Assembly: GCF_000422625.1 (NCBI RefSeq)
Contig: NZ_AUGK01000014.1
Location: 1 to 64,000, forward strand
DNA: 64,000 nucleotides
Reading direction: 5' to 3'
From: Adlercreutzia mucosicola DSM 19490
GTDB lineage: Bacteria; Actinomycetota; Coriobacteriia; Coriobacteriales; Eggerthellaceae
Below, in pieces: positions 7,920-16,597 of the stretch (position 1 is the stretch's first letter; the number at the start of each line of letters is the position of its first letter). Below the pieces are notes generated by a model. That model did no database searches, had not been told where the DNA came from, and saw only the letters and a list, made by a program, of their open reading frames with translations. A program made the position numbers and the translations under genes.

Positions 7920-9616
7920 TACAGGCACCCCCTCTCCCACCTAAACGCGACGCGGACTCGCGACTGCCGCTCCCAGAAGAGCCCGGGCGCAAACGGGGGC
8001 CGGGCGCCGTTCGGCACGGGCTCCAGCTCATCCGAGGGCTCGAAGGCGGAAAACGTCCCCCAGGGAGGCAGCGCCACCAGGTCGGAGCAGCACACCAGCC
8101 CGCCCTCCTGCAGGACGCGCCACTCGCATCCCGCCGGGGGCCGGGCGAAGGCCTCCCACCCCTCCGGCTGCTCGCCCATGGCGCGGTAGCGCCACCAGGC
8201 CCCAGACGGAAAGTCGGCCGGCTCGTCTGCGAGGGGTGACCACACGGCGGGCTGGTATGGCACGCGCAGCAGGATCTCGTGACGCCCGTGGCCGAGCGGC
8301 CAGGGCAGCACAGCGGCGCCAGGAGGCAGCTCCGCGGTCTCGCCGCGGTAGGTCGCGCTCATCGCGTAGTTGCCCTCGACCGACACCTCGGAGCACATGT
8401 CGGTGTCCACAGAGAGCACCGCCGTGCGCTCGATGGGCATATGGGCGCCCTCTCCGTCGGCCGGCGACGAGACGGCGAAGGTGGAGCCGACGGCCACGGC
8501 GCGGTCGCCCAGCCCCACCACGGCGCGCGCGTCACCCACGGACGAGCCCTCGGCCCACGTCGCCATGTCGAAGGTGACGAAGCTGCGTCCCTCCCCGACG
8601 GCCACGACCGCGCCGCCCGCGGCGCACATCGACTCCACCGCCACGGGCAGCGCCGACTCGGCGAAGGAGCGGCCCGCGTCCCGGGTGGCGAGCACGAGCG
8701 TGCCCCCGCTGCCCGGGCACGCGAACAGCCGCGCGCCCGGCGCGCGGCAGGTCGCCGAGACCCCCTCCGCGGGCAGGTCTACGGCCCGCGCCCAGTGCTC
8801 GAAGTCGCGGGTAGCCGCCAGGCCGCCAGGCCCCGCGAACGCCGCCACGCCGTCGACCACGGCGGCCGACTCCAGGGGGACGGGCAGCCCCTCCGCCTCG
8901 CGCCACTCGGCCATGTCCCGGCTCCACCACGCGCCCAGCTCCGACCACAGCACGGCCAGCCCGCCGTCGGCGGCGATCCGCACGCCCGGCCCCATGGGCT
9001 CGGCCGCCTGCCGCACGAGAACGAGGCCGTCCGCGGTGGACCACAGGGTGCCGTCCGGGCACGTGACCCACAGCTCGCCCAGCATCGCGGCGGCCGAGGT
9101 CACCGCGCGGCCGTCGGCGGCCTCGAAGGTGGCGGCCCCAACGTCGATGGGCCACTCGGCGGCGAGCTCCTCCGTGTGCGTCCCGTCGGGCATGCGGCGG
9201 TACGGCCGCCGCTGCCAGGACACCCTGACCTTCTCCAGCGTCCCCGGGTCGGCGGACACGTCCTCCACCGAGCACGTGCCGTACCACTCCAAGGCGCGGC
9301 CGTCGTCGGCGGTGAACAGCGAGCAGGTCATGGCCGCGTCGGCGCCGTGCACGTTGGCCACGAGCCATCGCCACGCCGCCTGGCGCCCCTCGAAATCGTC
9401 GGCCATGACCCAGAAGTCGGCGTACTCGTCGTCCACCAGGCCGTAGGTCATGCGCCCCGCCACGAAGCGGGAAGTGTCCACCGGCTCGCCGTAGTCGGGG
9501 GTGGCCCACGTGACGTTCGGCGCCGCCGGGTGCAGGTTCACGCTCTTCGAGGCGACGAGGCCCAAATCGGTGGCCCTCACGCCGTCGAAGGTGAAGTCGA
9601 GCTCGGGAAAGTCCAC
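7919..9616 (-). CDS. Distal tail protein (Dit) with central propeller-like insertion
   Basis: 565 residues. The first 150 follow the Dit pattern (FTFDGVRATDLGL, then short strands and a YRRM segment). Residues about 165 to 385 contain repeated strand pairs with (L/V)xATRDxxxWxxA-like or TFDMATWAEG motifs, each followed by GxxVAVG strands, which resemble BNR/sialidase-type beta-propeller blades. The last 180 residues form a jelly-roll-like region with Trp-rich strands, including PADFPSGAWWRY, which resembles the repeats in the next protein. Dit forms the ring joining tail tube to baseplate; the insertion may bind surface glycans (inference). Confidence 0.75.
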   Translation of the reverse strand: MDFPELDFTFDGVRATDLGLVASKSVNLHPAAPNVTWATPDYGEPVDTSRFVAGRMTYGLVDDEYADFWVMADDFEGRQAAWRWLVANVHGADAAMTCSLFTADDGRALEWYGTCSVEDVSADPGTLEKVRVSWQRRPYRRMPDGTHTEELAAEWPIDVGAATFEAADGRAVTSAAAMLGELWVTCPDGTLWSTADGLVLVRQAAEPMGPGVRIAADGGLAVLWSELGAWWSRDMAEWREAEGLPVPLESAAVVDGVAAFAGPGGLAATRDFEHWARAVDLPAEGVSATCRAPGARLFACPGSGGTLVLATRDAGRSFAESALPVAVESMCAAGGAVVAVGEGRSFVTFDMATWAEGSSVGDARAVVGLGDRAVAVGSTFAVSSPADGEGAHMPIERTAVLSVDTDMCSEVSVEGNYAMSATYRGETAELPPGAAVLPWPLGHGRHEILLRVPYQPAVWSPLADEPADFPSGAWWRYRAMGEQPEGWEAFARPPAGCEWRVLQEGGLVCCSDLVALPPWGTFSAFEPSDELEPVPNGARPPFAPGLFWERQSRVRVAFRWERGCL

Positions 9617-12600
9617 TTAAGCCCCCTTCCTCGCGCGCAGGGCCGCCAGGCGGCCCTGCCTCTCGTCCACGCTGCGGGAGACGGCCCGCCCGTCCAGGCT
9701 CACGCTGAGGGCCGAGTACAGGTTGTCGGCCAGGAAGCGCAGGCACGCCACGGCCTCGTCGCCCGCGAGCGCGCCCGCGGCGCTCGCCGCGGGCACCGGC
9801 GCCGCCGGAGCGGGGGCCGAGAGCGCGGCGGCCGACGTTGCCGCCAGAGAGGCCGCAGACCTCGCGGCCATGGGGGCGTAGTCGTCGATGCCGCCGGCGA
9901 AGCCCTCCACGAAGAACCGGCCCGTCCTGCGGGTGGCCCTCGACGGCGAGTGGACCTCCAGGCCCGCGTTCAGGGAGTTCTTCGCCGCCTGGGCCATACG
10001 GAAGGCCATCGCCGCGGCCTCCGATATGTACTTCTCCATGCCGCCAACGAACCCCAGGCCCGCCATCTCGCCGGAGGACGCGAACGCCTCGGGCACGTCC
10101 AGCATGGGCGCCGTGGCCTGGATCGCCATCTCCTCGGCCGCGCCGGCCGCCATCGGGCCGCCGGCCTCGATGGACGCCACGTACCTCTCCACCGATTCCC
10201 GGGTCGGGGTCTCCAGGTCGAGGTTCGCGCGGATGGCGTCCACGATCTCCTGGCAGCTCGCCTCGGCCAGGTTCAGGCCCCCGGTCACGGCCGAGGGATC
10301 GCCCAGGGAGTTCACCATCTCCAGGAGCGCGTCCCTGCCGACGTCGGCCGCGCCGCCCTTCAGGCCGTCGAAGTTGATCAGGATGGCCTCGACCGCCGAG
10401 CGCGTGGAGGCGTCCAGCTGCCCCTCGGCCGCGGCGGCCTGCCCGGCCGCCTCCAGGATGCCCGCGGCCGCCTGGGCGGCCCCCTCGGGCATGGCGGCCC
10501 ATGCCTCGAGGAACTGCTGCTTGGTGATGTGCGCGTTGTCGCGCAGCACCTGGTTCGAGTACACCACGTGGCCGTCGGCCGTCAGCTGCATCTCACGGAA
10601 CTCCCCCAGACCCTGGGTCATGCGCCCGTAGGCGGCAACCACCTCGGAGGCGTTGGCGGCGGTCTGCAGCGCGCCGGCCGACTGGGCCTGCCCGATGGCG
10701 GCCTCGATCTCCTCAACCCGCTGCCCGTGCTCGGCCTTCGCCGCGAGGAGCGCCGCCGAGTACTGCTGCTCGTCGGTGATGCCCTGGGCGTGCTGCGCCG
10801 CGAGCTGGTCGCGCTGCCTCGCGAAGTTCTCCTCCTCCATGGCCAGCGCCTGGTCGCCGCGCTCCTTGATGCCGCCCACCCAGGCGGCCACCTCCTCGGC
10901 GCTCATGCCCCGCATGACCTCGGGCGCAACCTGGGCCTCGCTCTGCAGGGCCGCCACGTGGGCCGCGGCCTGCTCGCCGTAGGCCGCGGCGATGGCCTCG
11001 TTGTGCCCGTTGATGGCGTCGATCTCCTCCTGGCGCAGGGCGCGCTTCTCCTCGTTGGCCCCGCGGATGATCTCGACGATGGCCGCCTCGCCCTCGTCCA
11101 CCGTGGCGGCCAGCTGCTCCACCGTGCGCCCCGACTCGCCCAAAAGGCCGTCGGAGGACACCCGCGACGCCCCCTCGCTGAAGGCGTCCACCATGGACCG
11201 GTGGCCCTGGGCCAGCTCGCCCATCTTGGACTCCAGCTTGCCGGCCTCGGTCTGGGCGTACCACAGCCCGTAGACGAAGCTGCCCACCTCGAAGGCCGCG
11301 AACCCCGCCGCGAGGAGGGGCACCGCGCCGGCGGCGAAGGAGAGGGTCTTGGAAAGCCCCAACACCATGGTCGAGGCCGCCCTGCTGCCGCTGGCGATGC
11401 CGCCGATGGCCGCGGGGAGGCCCGTCATGGCCCCCTTGCCGTTCCTCGCGGCCGTCGCCATCACCGCCATCTGCCCCTGGAACGATCGCACGGCCCCGAC
11501 GCCGGAGCGCATGGCCCCGAACACGCCCCCGACGCCCGAGGCCAGCGGCCCCACGACCTTCAGGGCCGGCCCCGCCGCCAGCGCGATGCCGGCGAGCGCC
11601 TTCAGCTGGCCCTGCTGCTCGGGCGAGAGGTTGCCCCACATCTCCTGCGCCGTCTCGGAGAGCTCCCTTACGGCCTCCACGCCCTCCACCAGGCCGTCGG
11701 CCAGCATGGCGCCGCCCTCCGAGGCGATGTCGCAGAAGCCGTCGATGCCCTCGGTCGCCTCGCCGAGCAGCGGCTTCAGGCGGCCGAAGAAGCCCTCGCC
11801 GTCGTCGCCCGTGTCGAGGAAGGCCGCGCCCACGCGGCCCACGGCGGCCCACAGGTTGTCGATGGTGCCGGTCATGGACTCGCCCGACGCCAGGGCCGCG
11901 CCTCCGAAGGCGCCGCGCATGGCCGCCTCGAAGGTGGCGAAGTCGATCTCGCCGGCGGAGGTCATCTCGGTGACCTCCTCGGCCGTCTTGCCGAGGTAGT
12001 CGGCGAGCGTCTGCAGCACGGGCACGCCGCGCTCCGACAGCTGCAGCATCTCGTCGGCCTGCATCTTGCCCTTCGACATGACCTTGTTGAACACCGAGGC
12101 CACGCCCTGGTAGTCGCCGCCGGCGATGGTCGCGGTGTCGCCGATGGTGGCGAGCACGCGGGTGAGGTCGTCGCCCTCGGCCACGCCGGCCGCCAGCGCC
12201 GACACGGCGGCCCCGGCCGCGTCGCCCAGGCCGTAGGCGGTGCCCTTCACCGAGGCCAGGGCCGAGCCCATGATGCCCTCGATGCTCTCGGCCGAGTAGC
12301 CCAGGCCCTTCAGCTTGCTCTCGGCGGTGTCGATGGCCGTCAGGCGCTCCCAGCCCTTGGCGAGGAAGATGCCGCCCACGGCCGCGCCCGCCGCCAGCGC
12401 CGGCGCGGTGATCTTGGCCGTCAGCAGGTTGCCGGCCGAGGTCATGGCCGCGCCGCCGCCCTTGAGCGCGCCCGCCATGCCGGCCAGGAAGCCCTCGCCG
12501 GCGCGGCGGCCGGCCGAGGACATGCCCGCGCCGTTCATCTGCGCCATGAGCTGGGCGGAGAACGCGGGCGACAGGTACGGGTGGATCTCGACGCTCGCGC

Positions 12601-12625
12601 TGGCGAGCACCTCCGATTCGGCCAC
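9617..12625 (-). CDS. Tape measure protein
   Basis: 1002 residues, almost all Ala- and Gly-rich helix with few charged loops, two hydrophobic patches (about 75 to 90 and 400 to 470) and the TP901-type MSSAGRRAGEGFLAGM start region. It spans the tail lumen and sets tail length. By the usual rule of about 1.5 angstrom per residue the tail would be near 150 nm. A GTG start at 12625 lies four bases after the end of the frameshifted chaperone. It is the longest intact gene in the prophage. Confidence 0.92.
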   Translation of the reverse strand: MAESEVLASASVEIHPYLSPAFSAQLMAQMNGAGMSSAGRRAGEGFLAGMAGALKGGGAAMTSAGNLLTAKITAPALAAGAAVGGIFLAKGWERLTAIDTAESKLKGLGYSAESIEGIMGSALASVKGTAYGLGDAAGAAVSALAAGVAEGDDLTRVLATIGDTATIAGGDYQGVASVFNKVMSKGKMQADEMLQLSERGVPVLQTLADYLGKTAEEVTEMTSAGEIDFATFEAAMRGAFGGAALASGESMTGTIDNLWAAVGRVGAAFLDTGDDGEGFFGRLKPLLGEATEGIDGFCDIASEGGAMLADGLVEGVEAVRELSETAQEMWGNLSPEQQGQLKALAGIALAAGPALKVVGPLASGVGGVFGAMRSGVGAVRSFQGQMAVMATAARNGKGAMTGLPAAIGGIASGSRAASTMVLGLSKTLSFAAGAVPLLAAGFAAFEVGSFVYGLWYAQTEAGKLESKMGELAQGHRSMVDAFSEGASRVSSDGLLGESGRTVEQLAATVDEGEAAIVEIIRGANEEKRALRQEEIDAINGHNEAIAAAYGEQAAAHVAALQSEAQVAPEVMRGMSAEEVAAWVGGIKERGDQALAMEEENFARQRDQLAAQHAQGITDEQQYSAALLAAKAEHGQRVEEIEAAIGQAQSAGALQTAANASEVVAAYGRMTQGLGEFREMQLTADGHVVYSNQVLRDNAHITKQQFLEAWAAMPEGAAQAAAGILEAAGQAAAAEGQLDASTRSAVEAILINFDGLKGGAADVGRDALLEMVNSLGDPSAVTGGLNLAEASCQEIVDAIRANLDLETPTRESVERYVASIEAGGPMAAGAAEEMAIQATAPMLDVPEAFASSGEMAGLGFVGGMEKYISEAAAMAFRMAQAAKNSLNAGLEVHSPSRATRRTGRFFVEGFAGGIDDYAPMAARSAASLAATSAAALSAPAPAAPVPAASAAGALAGDEAVACLRFLADNLYSALSVSLDGRAVSRSVDERQGRLAALRARKGA

Positions 12626-12628
12626 GGG

Positions 12629-13287
12629 CTACCCCCTCTTCCTCTTCAGCTTCTCCTCCAGCTCGTCGCGCGTCACCCCCGCCCCGTCGCCGGGCGGCTC
12701 GGGGCCGGGCGCGATCAAGCGCGGGGCGTTTCTGCCCTCGCGGCCGTCCTCGGTGTTGTGCCACGCGAGCACCCGCAGGCCGTGCTCGATGCGGGCCAGC
12801 AGCCACCGCGTGTCGTCCCAGCCCCACGGCTGGCCCTCCGGGGTCGCGCAGCGCGACCCGGCGGGCAGGCACGCGGCCAGGTCGGCCGCCTCAGACACGG
12901 GCAGCGACCGGCCCAACTCCCCCAGGCCGACCCCGTAGAACTGGCGCAGGTCGGCCCGCAGCTCGGCCGGCCGCGCGCGCATCAGGCGGCCGAGCGTCAG
13001 GAGTTTTTTGCGTTCGCCGCCTCGATGACGCGCAGCACCCACAGGCGCGCCGCCGAGATGGGGATGACGCCCCGCCCGTCGCGCAGGGACTCTCGCACGG
13101 CGCGGGCGCCCTCCTCGCCGGCCAGCTTCCCCATCACCGGGGGAAGCGCCGACGGGTCGCCGGCGTCCATGGCGCAGATCTGCTCGAACAGCTCCAGGTC
13201 GTCGCGCCACCCCTCGGGCAGCGCCGCGGCCACCTCGGCGGGGTCGGTGGGGACCGGGCAGCCCTTCGCCTTTTCCTTCTTCGCCAC
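12629..13287 (-). CDS. Tail assembly chaperone fusion (gpGT-like) made by -1 frameshifting
   Basis: The product starts at the GTG at 13287, reads the short chaperone frame, slips back one base at A AAA AAC (13009 to 13003) and continues to the stop at 12629. The added segment of about 125 residues begins LLTLGRLMRARPAEL and includes a helical YGVGL region, CATPEGQPWGWDD and a basic end. There is no start codon with a ribosome site for this second frame. Location between tail tube and tape measure is where lambda G/GT-type chaperones sit. Confidence 0.8.
12997..13287 (-). CDS. Tail assembly chaperone, short form (gpG-like)
   Basis: 96 residues beginning MAKKEKAKG from a GTG that overlaps the tail tube stop (TAGTG). 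The protein is acidic and helical and ends IEAANAKNS, with the last codons forming the slippery heptamer. The short form is expected to be the major product and to coat the tape measure during tail assembly, as in lambda gpG. There is no enzymatic motif. Confidence 0.82.
   Translation of the reverse strand: MAKKEKAKGCPVPTDPAEVAAALPEGWRDDLELFEQICAMDAGDPSALPPVMGKLAGEEGARAVRESLRDGRGVIPISAARLWVLRVIEAANAKNS
13003..13009 (-). promoter_or_regulatory. Programmed -1 ribosomal frameshift site, A AAA AAC
   Basis: Six A residues followed by C form the canonical X XXY YYZ heptamer in the zero frame, two codons before the zero-frame TGA (12999 to 12997). The -1 frame is open for 125 codons after it. The GC-rich sequence downstream could supply a stimulatory structure, but I did not fold it. 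Confidence 0.8.
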
Positions 13288-14102
13288 TACTCATCGCCGC
13301 CTTCCTGCTGGCCCTCGGCCGCCTTGATGGCGGCCAGGATGTCGGCCTTCAGGGCGAGGCCGGTCAAATCGATGGATCGCTCGGCCGCGTAGGCCCTCAG
13401 CTCCTCCACCGTCATATCGTCGAGGGCCTTGGGCGCGACGGGCTCGCCGTCGCCGCCGGGGGCGGACGGCTGGCCGCCCCCGTCGGGGCCGGTCGGCCCC
13501 TCGGGGTCGTCGCCGCCCGGCTCGGAGGGCTCCGGGGGCGCCACCACGGCCACATAGTCGTTGTAGGTGTCGCCATCCAGGTTGGAGAACATCGCGAGCG
13601 TGACCTTGTAGCTCATGAAGTCCTCGTTGTTGCGCTTGACCTCCTCGATCTCGGAGACCTGGGCCTTGTCGATGACCGTGCGCATCACCTTGTCGGCGCC
13701 CAGGAGCTGCTCGACCACCCACACGTGGCTCTCCAGCTCCTTGGAGTTGTGGCGCACGCGCCAGCCGCCCCTGCCGTCCTCGATCACGTTGTCGTCGCCG
13801 TAGACCAGGCGCAGGTTGGCCGCCGTGGTCTCCAGCATCTCCAGCGTGGCCGTGTCGGCGTACTCCGACTGGGAGCTGCCCACGGTGTCGCCGCCCCAGG
13901 CCTGCTTGGTCTCGCTCTTTCGCGTGTTGCTGGTGGCGAAGCCGTCGGCGGAGATGTAGCCGACGCAGGTGAACGCCTCGGCCAGCTCGCCCACGGCATC
14001 GGTCGGCACGGGCGTGCCCAGAGGCGCCGTGAACACCGCGCCGCCGACCCTCGGCTTCGCCGCGTATACGTTGTCGTTGTTGTTGGATCCGGTAGCTGCC
14101 AT
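13287..14102 (-). CDS. Major tail (tube) protein with C-terminal HeH/SAP-like domain
   Basis: 271 residues. Residues 1 to 185 resemble siphovirus tail tube proteins: a phage_tub-like start with AVFTAPLGTPVPTDA, then GYISADGF, and an ETKQAWGGD segment. A Pro/Gly-rich linker (about 185 to 225) leads to a compact helical domain near residues 227 to 263 (MTVEELRAYAAERSIDL..ADILAAI), of the HeH or SAP-like type. The same domain ends the capsid protein. The upstream connector gene is 31 bases away. Confidence 0.85.
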   Translation of the reverse strand: MAATGSNNNDNVYAAKPRVGGAVFTAPLGTPVPTDAVGELAEAFTCVGYISADGFATSNTRKSETKQAWGGDTVGSSQSEYADTATLEMLETTAANLRLVYGDDNVIEDGRGGWRVRHNSKELESHVWVVEQLLGADKVMRTVIDKAQVSEIEEVKRNNEDFMSYKVTLAMFSNLDGDTYNDYVAVVAPPEPSEPGGDDPEGPTGPDGGGQPSAPGGDGEPVAPKALDDMTVEELRAYAAERSIDLTGLALKADILAAIKAAEGQQEGGDE

Positions 14103-14133
14103 GGGGCATCCGCCTTTCCCCCGCTTCCGCGGG

Positions 14134-14481
14134 CTAGTCCGTCTCGTACGCGGTCAGGGAGTAGACCGCCTGGTAGCGCGGGCTCCCCTCGGCGGGGAAC
14201 CGCGCGAATCCGATGCGCCTGCACGATGTGACCGGGCGCCCGTCGGCCAGCCGCGCCTGGATGGCGCGGTCGGCGGCGGCCATGAGGGCCTGGGCCTCGA
14301 CCAGGGTCGGAGCCCAGGCCTGCACGGCCACGGTCGGCCGGTCCATGCGGAAGTCGCCGGCGCCACCGGTGCGCTCCACGGTGAGGAGCTGGTCGGGGCG
14401 CTCCTCCGGCACCTCGGGAAGGGCCTGCGCCCCCAGCGCCTGGGCGTTCAAAAAGCCGATCAGGTGCGGCTCGATGTCCAC
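14134..14481 (-). CDS. Tail terminator-like protein
   Basis: 115 residues. The GTG at 14481 (VDIEPHLIGF) follows a GAGGGGG site; the frame is open further upstream but overlaps another gene. The alternating strand and helix pattern (DRPTVAVQAWAP, then EAQALMAAADRAIQARL, ending YQAVYSLTAYETD) fits the SPP1 gp17/lambda gpU-type tail terminators. It precedes the tail tube gene. Function is by fold pattern and position. Confidence 0.72.
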   Translation of the reverse strand: MDIEPHLIGFLNAQALGAQALPEVPEERPDQLLTVERTGGAGDFRMDRPTVAVQAWAPTLVEAQALMAAADRAIQARLADGRPVTSCRRIGFARFPAEGSPRYQAVYSLTAYETD

Positions 14482-14486
14482 GCCCC

Positions 14487-14762
14487 TCACCCCCTCCCCG
14501 CGTCGATGCTGCGCAGGACCGTGTTGTTCCGCGCGTTGTCGCGGCACGCGGCCGAGGAGCCGGGGTGCACGACGGCCCGGCATCGCTGGGGGCCGGCCTG
14601 CACGTCGGCGTAGTAGGCCTCGCCCGAGGCCCGCCCGCAGGCCGACGCGATGCGCTGGGCGCGGGCGAGCACGGCCGCCTGCACCTCCGGGGCGTTTCGG
14701 AAGGCGTTGGCCCCCGCGGGCACCACGCGGCAGCCCGTGCACAGGAACCCGCCGTCAGCCAT
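14487..14762 (-). CDS. Small head-tail connector/tail completion protein (HK97 gp10 position)
   Basis: 91 residues, unusual for a structural protein in having five Cys residues, including a CTGC pair near the start and single Cys residues at about 42, 60 and 72. A helix (EVQAAVLARAQRIASA) and a strand segment AYYADVQAGP follow the layout of HK97 gp10-type tail completion proteins. It overlaps the preceding gene by eight bases. The family is not certain. Confidence 0.65.
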   Translation of the reverse strand: MADGGFLCTGCRVVPAGANAFRNAPEVQAAVLARAQRIASACGRASGEAYYADVQAGPQRCRAVVHPGSSAACRDNARNNTVLRSIDAGRG

Positions 14763-15099
14763 CGATTCTCACCGCCCCGGCCGTGACCCCGTAGGGAACC
14801 ACGCTCACACTGGGCGCGGGGCGCTGCCACTCGATGCGGTAGCGCTCGCCGCGAACGAGCGCGTCCGTGCCGCGCACGTCGCGGTCGAAACCGACCGGGA
14901 AGCACAGCACCGCGTCGGTGCGCTGCCCGGCCGGCCGCGCGGCGTCGCCCAGGGCCGAGGCCCCGAAGTTCACGAGCACGCCGGGGACCTCCACCGGGCG
15001 CTCCTCCCACACGGGCTGGTTCATGGCGTCGCGGCCGGCCTCGGCGCGCTCCAGGAGCGCGACCGTCTCGCCGAAGGCCGCCAGCAGGTCGTCATCCAC
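14755..15099 (-). CDS. Head-tail stopper (head closure) protein
   Basis: 114 residues, mostly beta. It starts with a short helix (DLLAAFGETVALLER) and continues with strands such as EVPGVLVNFG, AVLCFPVGF and YRIEWQRPAP. This matches the small beta-barrel stopper proteins (SPP1 gp16, HK97 gp7 type) that close the capsid after DNA packaging. It overlaps neighbours on both sides by eight bases. Confidence 0.72.
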   Translation of the reverse strand: MDDDLLAAFGETVALLERAEAGRDAMNQPVWEERPVEVPGVLVNFGASALGDAARPAGQRTDAVLCFPVGFDRDVRGTDALVRGERYRIEWQRPAPSVSVVPYGVTAGAVRIDG

Positions 15100-15496
15100 G
15101 GGGGCCTCCCATCTGCGCCATGGCCGCCCTGGCCGGGCGGCGCGAGAAGATGCCGAGCTGCTCGCGCTCGGCCTGGGTGAGCTGCATCACGCCGTCGGCC
15201 ACCGCCGCGCTCGTGGTAACGCTCGCCTGGAAGCCGTCGGCGGTCTGGGTGCGCTGGGTCACGCCCACCATGGAGTCGCCCAGCGCCATGTGCCGGCGGG
15301 CCATGGAGCAGGCCACGTCCGCCAGGGACGCGGCCTGCAGCTCGTCGGCCGGGTCGATCTCAACCCGCGCGCTGCGCATGGCCGCGCGGATGGCCGTGGA
15401 GGCCCGGGCGAGCAGCACCTGCGCCCGGGCCTTCTCCGCCTCGCCCAGCTCGCGCCAGCCCGCCGCGAGGTCACCGACCGTCGCGAAGGGCTCCAC
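15092..15496 (-). CDS. Head-tail adaptor (phage Gp19/Gp15/Gp42-like)
   Basis: 134 residues, four-helix adaptor type. It begins with FATVGDLAAGWREL, followed by KARAQVLLARAS and a helix with DVACSMARR, the pattern of the actinophage Gp19/Gp15 family. A VTTSAAVADG loop and a C-terminal helix follow. It docks below the portal. The gene is two bases after the capsid stop. Confidence 0.8.
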   Translation of the reverse strand: MEPFATVGDLAAGWRELGEAEKARAQVLLARASTAIRAAMRSARVEIDPADELQAASLADVACSMARRHMALGDSMVGVTQRTQTADGFQASVTTSAAVADGVMQLTQAEREQLGIFSRRPARAAMAQMGGPRG

Positions 15497-15498
15497 GG

Positions 15499-16575
15499 CT
15501 ACTCCCCGCCCTCGGGATCAGCGCCGTCCCCGGCCTCGGCCGCGCGGATGGCCTCCAGGATCTCGGCGTTGGTGCCGCACCCGGACACGTCGATGCCGCT
15601 GGCCTCGGCGTAGGCGGTCAGCTCGGCCTTGTTGGACTTTGAGTCCACCTTCTCCGGCGCTGGCTCGTCGGCGGCGCGGGGCTCCGCGGCGGCCGGCACG
15701 GCGCCGGAGGCTCCGCCGATGGTCGCCTTCACGATGTAGTTGGACACCTCGGCGGTCATGGTCTCGCCCAGAAGCGCGTTCACCTCGCAGGAGGTGCGGG
15801 CGTAGTTGGGCTGGTGGCTCACGCCGATCAGGCCGCAGTCGTCCACCTCGTAGGCGAGCCCCGCGTCCTGCAGCGTGGCGAAGTCGATGCCGTAGACGTG
15901 GATGTTCTCCGCTGAGGTGGCGTACACCGTGCCCTGGGGCACCTTGGAGGTGACGAAGATGTGCTGCACGCCGAGGAAGTCCTTCACGTACTCCATGCCG
16001 TAGACGGTCTGGGTGGTGATGGCCGCGTCCTCCAGGTAGTCGGCGATGTCTTTGCGGCACACGAAGTGGAAGATGCCCTCCGTGGTGTCGTCCTTGCTCT
16101 CCAGCTCGTCGCGCAGGGCGCAGTCGGCCTGGACGAGCGCGCCGGGCAGGTGCTTGCCCTGGGCGGTCAGCGTGCCCTTGCTCAGGAAGGAGAAGAAGTC
16201 GGCCACCACGAGGTTGCGCATGGCGGTGAGCATCTTGCGGTCGCCGCGCAGCACCGAGTTCTCGAAGCCGCCGCGCAGGATGGACTGGCCCGTGATGAGG
16301 CGGCGGAACGGGCGCGGGTCCGCCACGGCCGCCGGGATGCGCTCGGTCTTGAACTTGGACAGCGGCGTCTCGTCGCCCTCGGCCACCTCCTCGGCGGACA
16401 GCTCGCCGGAGACGACGTAGCGGAACAGCGCCGCGCCGGCCGGCACGGTCTCGGTGCCCACGATGCCCAGGATCTCCATCAGGCGGTCGTGGTCCTGCTT
16501 GTAGGAGGTGACGGCCTCGATGTCGAGGGCCTTGACGGTGTCGGCCGCCTTGGTGGTGTTGGCGATCTCTGCCAT
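15499..16575 (-). CDS. Major capsid protein with C-terminal HeH/SAP-like domain
   Basis: 358 residues. The core (about 1 to 285) fits an HK97-fold capsid: long N-arm, a P-domain segment with FVCRKDIADYLEDAA, and a YVKDFLGVQHIFVTSKVP strand. An Ala/Pro-rich linker (about 288 to 308) joins a small helical domain at about 310 to 350 (KAELTAYAEASGIDV..NAEILEAIRAAE), which is homologous to the one on the tail tube protein. It follows a scaffold gene, so the N-arm need not act as scaffold. AAGGACTGCC precedes the ATG. Confidence 0.9.
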   Translation of the reverse strand: MAEIANTTKAADTVKALDIEAVTSYKQDHDRLMEILGIVGTETVPAGAALFRYVVSGELSAEEVAEGDETPLSKFKTERIPAAVADPRPFRRLITGQSILRGGFENSVLRGDRKMLTAMRNLVVADFFSFLSKGTLTAQGKHLPGALVQADCALRDELESKDDTTEGIFHFVCRKDIADYLEDAAITTQTVYGMEYVKDFLGVQHIFVTSKVPQGTVYATSAENIHVYGIDFATLQDAGLAYEVDDCGLIGVSHQPNYARTSCEVNALLGETMTAEVSNYIVKATIGGASGAVPAAAEPRAADEPAPEKVDSKSNKAELTAYAEASGIDVSGCGTNAEILEAIRAAEAGDGADPEGGE

Positions 16576-16597
16576 TGGCAGTCCTTTCTCTCGCGCC

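Noticed and set aside
8279-13327. Plus-strand open frame of 1682 codons opposite tape measure and Dit
   Set aside because: High GC keeps antisense frames open. Its product is low-complexity Arg/Gly/His-rich with no ribosome site, and the minus-strand genes are recognisable tail proteins.
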